DNA of 55,423 nucleotides. Origin: Pseudomonadota bacterium. GTDB taxonomy: Bacteria > Pseudomonadota > Gammaproteobacteria > Burkholderiales > Burkholderiaceae_E. Shown here piece by piece: positions 54,389 to 55,423 of the stretch. The position numbers and the translations under genes were made by a program. A model generated the notes under the pieces. That model was not told where the DNA came from, made no database searches, and saw only the letters and a program-made list of their open reading frames with translations. The first letter of the stretch is position 1, and every line of letters begins with the position of its first letter. The DNA is taken from contig JAKPAM010000157.1 in the NCBI GenBank assembly GCA_029779435.1, positions 1 through 55,423 on the forward strand, written 5' to 3'.

Positions 54389-55423
54389 ATGCCCATGTTG
54401 CCGGATGGCGCCCGCGCCACCCCCGTCGATCTGTTCGACGACGCTCCCGATCCCCCGCTTCCCGTCTACTCGGCCGCGCTGGCAGCCGACGAATGCGCGC
54501 CCTGGCTGCGGCTGATGCTCACCGAAGGCATCGGCCCAGTCGCGGCCCTGCGGCTGCTGGCACGATTCGGCCTGCCGGACCGGTTATTCCCGGCCGATGG
54601 CGGCAACGGCGCCGGCATCGACACCCGCGCGTTGCGCGCGGAATTGGGCCCGACGCTGGCGGCGACGCTGCTCAAGCCGGACGAGCGGCGTGACACGCTC
54701 GTGCGGCGCTGCGTCGAATGGGCCGATCCGTCCGCCTCCCCGCCCCGCCATCTGCTGGCGCTCGTCGACCCACGCTATCCCCGGCGGCTGCTGGATTTGC
54801 ATGACCCGCCACTGGTGCTGTTCGTACTCGGCAATCCCGCCTGCCTCGCACGCCCGTCGATCGCCATCGTCGGCAGCCGGCAGGCCAGCCGCGCGGGCCT
54901 GATGCACGCCGAGACGTTCGCCCGATCGCTGTCGCGGCGAGGATGGACGATAGCCAGCGGATTGGCGGCCGGCATCGATACTGCCGCACATCGCGGGGCG
55001 CTGGCCGAATTGGCGGCATCGGCGGAGGAACCCTCGCCGCAGCAGGCTGTACGCGACAAGACGGCGCCTCGCGGCGCTCGCACCCGTCGCTCACTCCACC
55101 TCGATGCCGACGATGGCCGTGCCCGAGAGCCCGGCGCGACGTTCGCCGTCGTCGGCAATGGCCTGGACCTCGTCTATCCGGCCGCCAATCGCGCGCTGGC
55201 GGACCGTATCGCCACCCACGGCGCCGTCGTCGGCGAATTGCCGCTGGGCACCCCCCCGCTGCCCGCGCACTTTCCCCGCCGCAACCGGCTGATCGCCGCG
55301 CTGTCCGTGGGCGTGATCGTCGTCGAGGCCGCTCAGCGCAGCGGCTCGCTGATCACGGCCCGGCTGGCCGCCGAACTGGGACGCGACGTGTTCGCGCTGC
55401 CGGGCTCGATCGACGCGCCGTTG
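54389..55423 (+). CDS. dprA: DNA processing protein DprA, 3' end beyond the window
   Basis: The frame is open from ATG 54389 to the end, 345 codons. A SAM-like N-terminal domain (WLRLMLTEGIGPVAALRLLARFG) is followed by the Rossmann-like DprA core: IAIVGSRQASRAG, TIASGLAAGIDTAAHRGAL, and later FAVVGNGLDLVYPAANRAL, then FPRRNRLIAALS and VVEAAQRSGSLITARLA, GRDVFALPGS. An extra segment of about 38 residues lies between GALAEL and GATFAVVGNG where related proteins have only a few residues. DprA loads RecA on incoming single-stranded DNA in natural transformation. The C-terminal winged helix is outside the window. Confidence 0.94.
   Translation, partial: MPMLPDGARATPVDLFDDAPDPPLPVYSAALAADECAPWLRLMLTEGIGPVAALRLLARFGLPDRLFPADGGNGAGIDTRALRAELGPTLAATLLKPDERRDTLVRRCVEWADPSASPPRHLLALVDPRYPRRLLDLHDPPLVLFVLGNPACLARPSIAIVGSRQASRAGLMHAETFARSLSRRGWTIASGLAAGIDTAAHRGALAELAASAEEPSPQQAVRDKTAPRGARTRRSLHLDADDGRAREPGATFAVVGNGLDLVYPAANRALADRIATHGAVVGELPLGTPPLPAHFPRRNRLIAALSVGVIVVEAAQRSGSLITARLAAELGRDVFALPGSIDAPL

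Overview
The window looks like a chromosomal segment of a high-GC betaproteobacterium, most likely Burkholderiales and probably Burkholderiaceae. The housekeeping block at the right end (dprA, a LysM protein, def, fmt, htpX, rsmB, a DUF4390 protein, an NtrY/NtrX-type two-component pair, a TRAP-type DctP protein, a DUF3567 protein and a second, long-tailed Hfq) is an arrangement I associate with that order, and a roughly 190-residue Hfq2 with a repetitive tail is known from Burkholderia. Names come from reading the translations; no database search was run.

Left and centre (about 1.5-19.4 kb and 30.1-40.2 kb) form one large exopolysaccharide locus. It has an initiating sugar-1-phosphate transferase, five glycosyltransferases, a Wzx-type flippase, a Wzy/O-antigen-ligase-type polymerase, a Wzz/EpsF-type chain-length protein, a BY-kinase-like ATPase, an outer-membrane polysaccharide export lipoprotein, two deacetylase-like proteins, a hexapeptide-repeat acetyltransferase, an oxidoreductase and an epimerase. 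Two paralogous secreted beta-helix proteins sit near its two ends. A tight five-gene operon (FkbH-like HAD protein, acyl carrier protein, MBOAT acyltransferase, SGNH hydrolase-like protein, beta-helix protein; 7834 down to 1497) looks like a module that makes an ACP-bound acyl group and transfers it to the polymer.

The locus is interrupted between about 19.5 and 30.0 kb by an accessory island. It holds a WYL-domain regulator, a Sir2-family deacetylase, several small uncharacterised or AT-rich genes, a frameshifted Rpn/DUF4351-like remnant, and two paralogous copies of a two-gene module: a small protein with a WKPGL motif translationally coupled to a tandem-AAA ATPase. The right copy is complete. 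In the left copy the small gene has lost 106 codons by a precise in-frame deletion, leaving a 39-codon ORF that still carries the promoter-side sequence, Shine-Dalgarno and ATGA coupling, and the second AAA domain has lost its pore-loop aromatic. This is the best candidate for an undescribed system here.

The right end (40.7-55.4 kb) is mostly conserved core genome on the minus strand. Local oddities are an 18-bp coding repeat in hfq2, an 11-unit heptanucleotide repeat after the DctP gene, interleaved palindromes upstream of the sugar transferase gene, and insertions inside RsmB and DprA. The window cuts two genes: a surface-type Ig-like protein on the left and dprA on the right.
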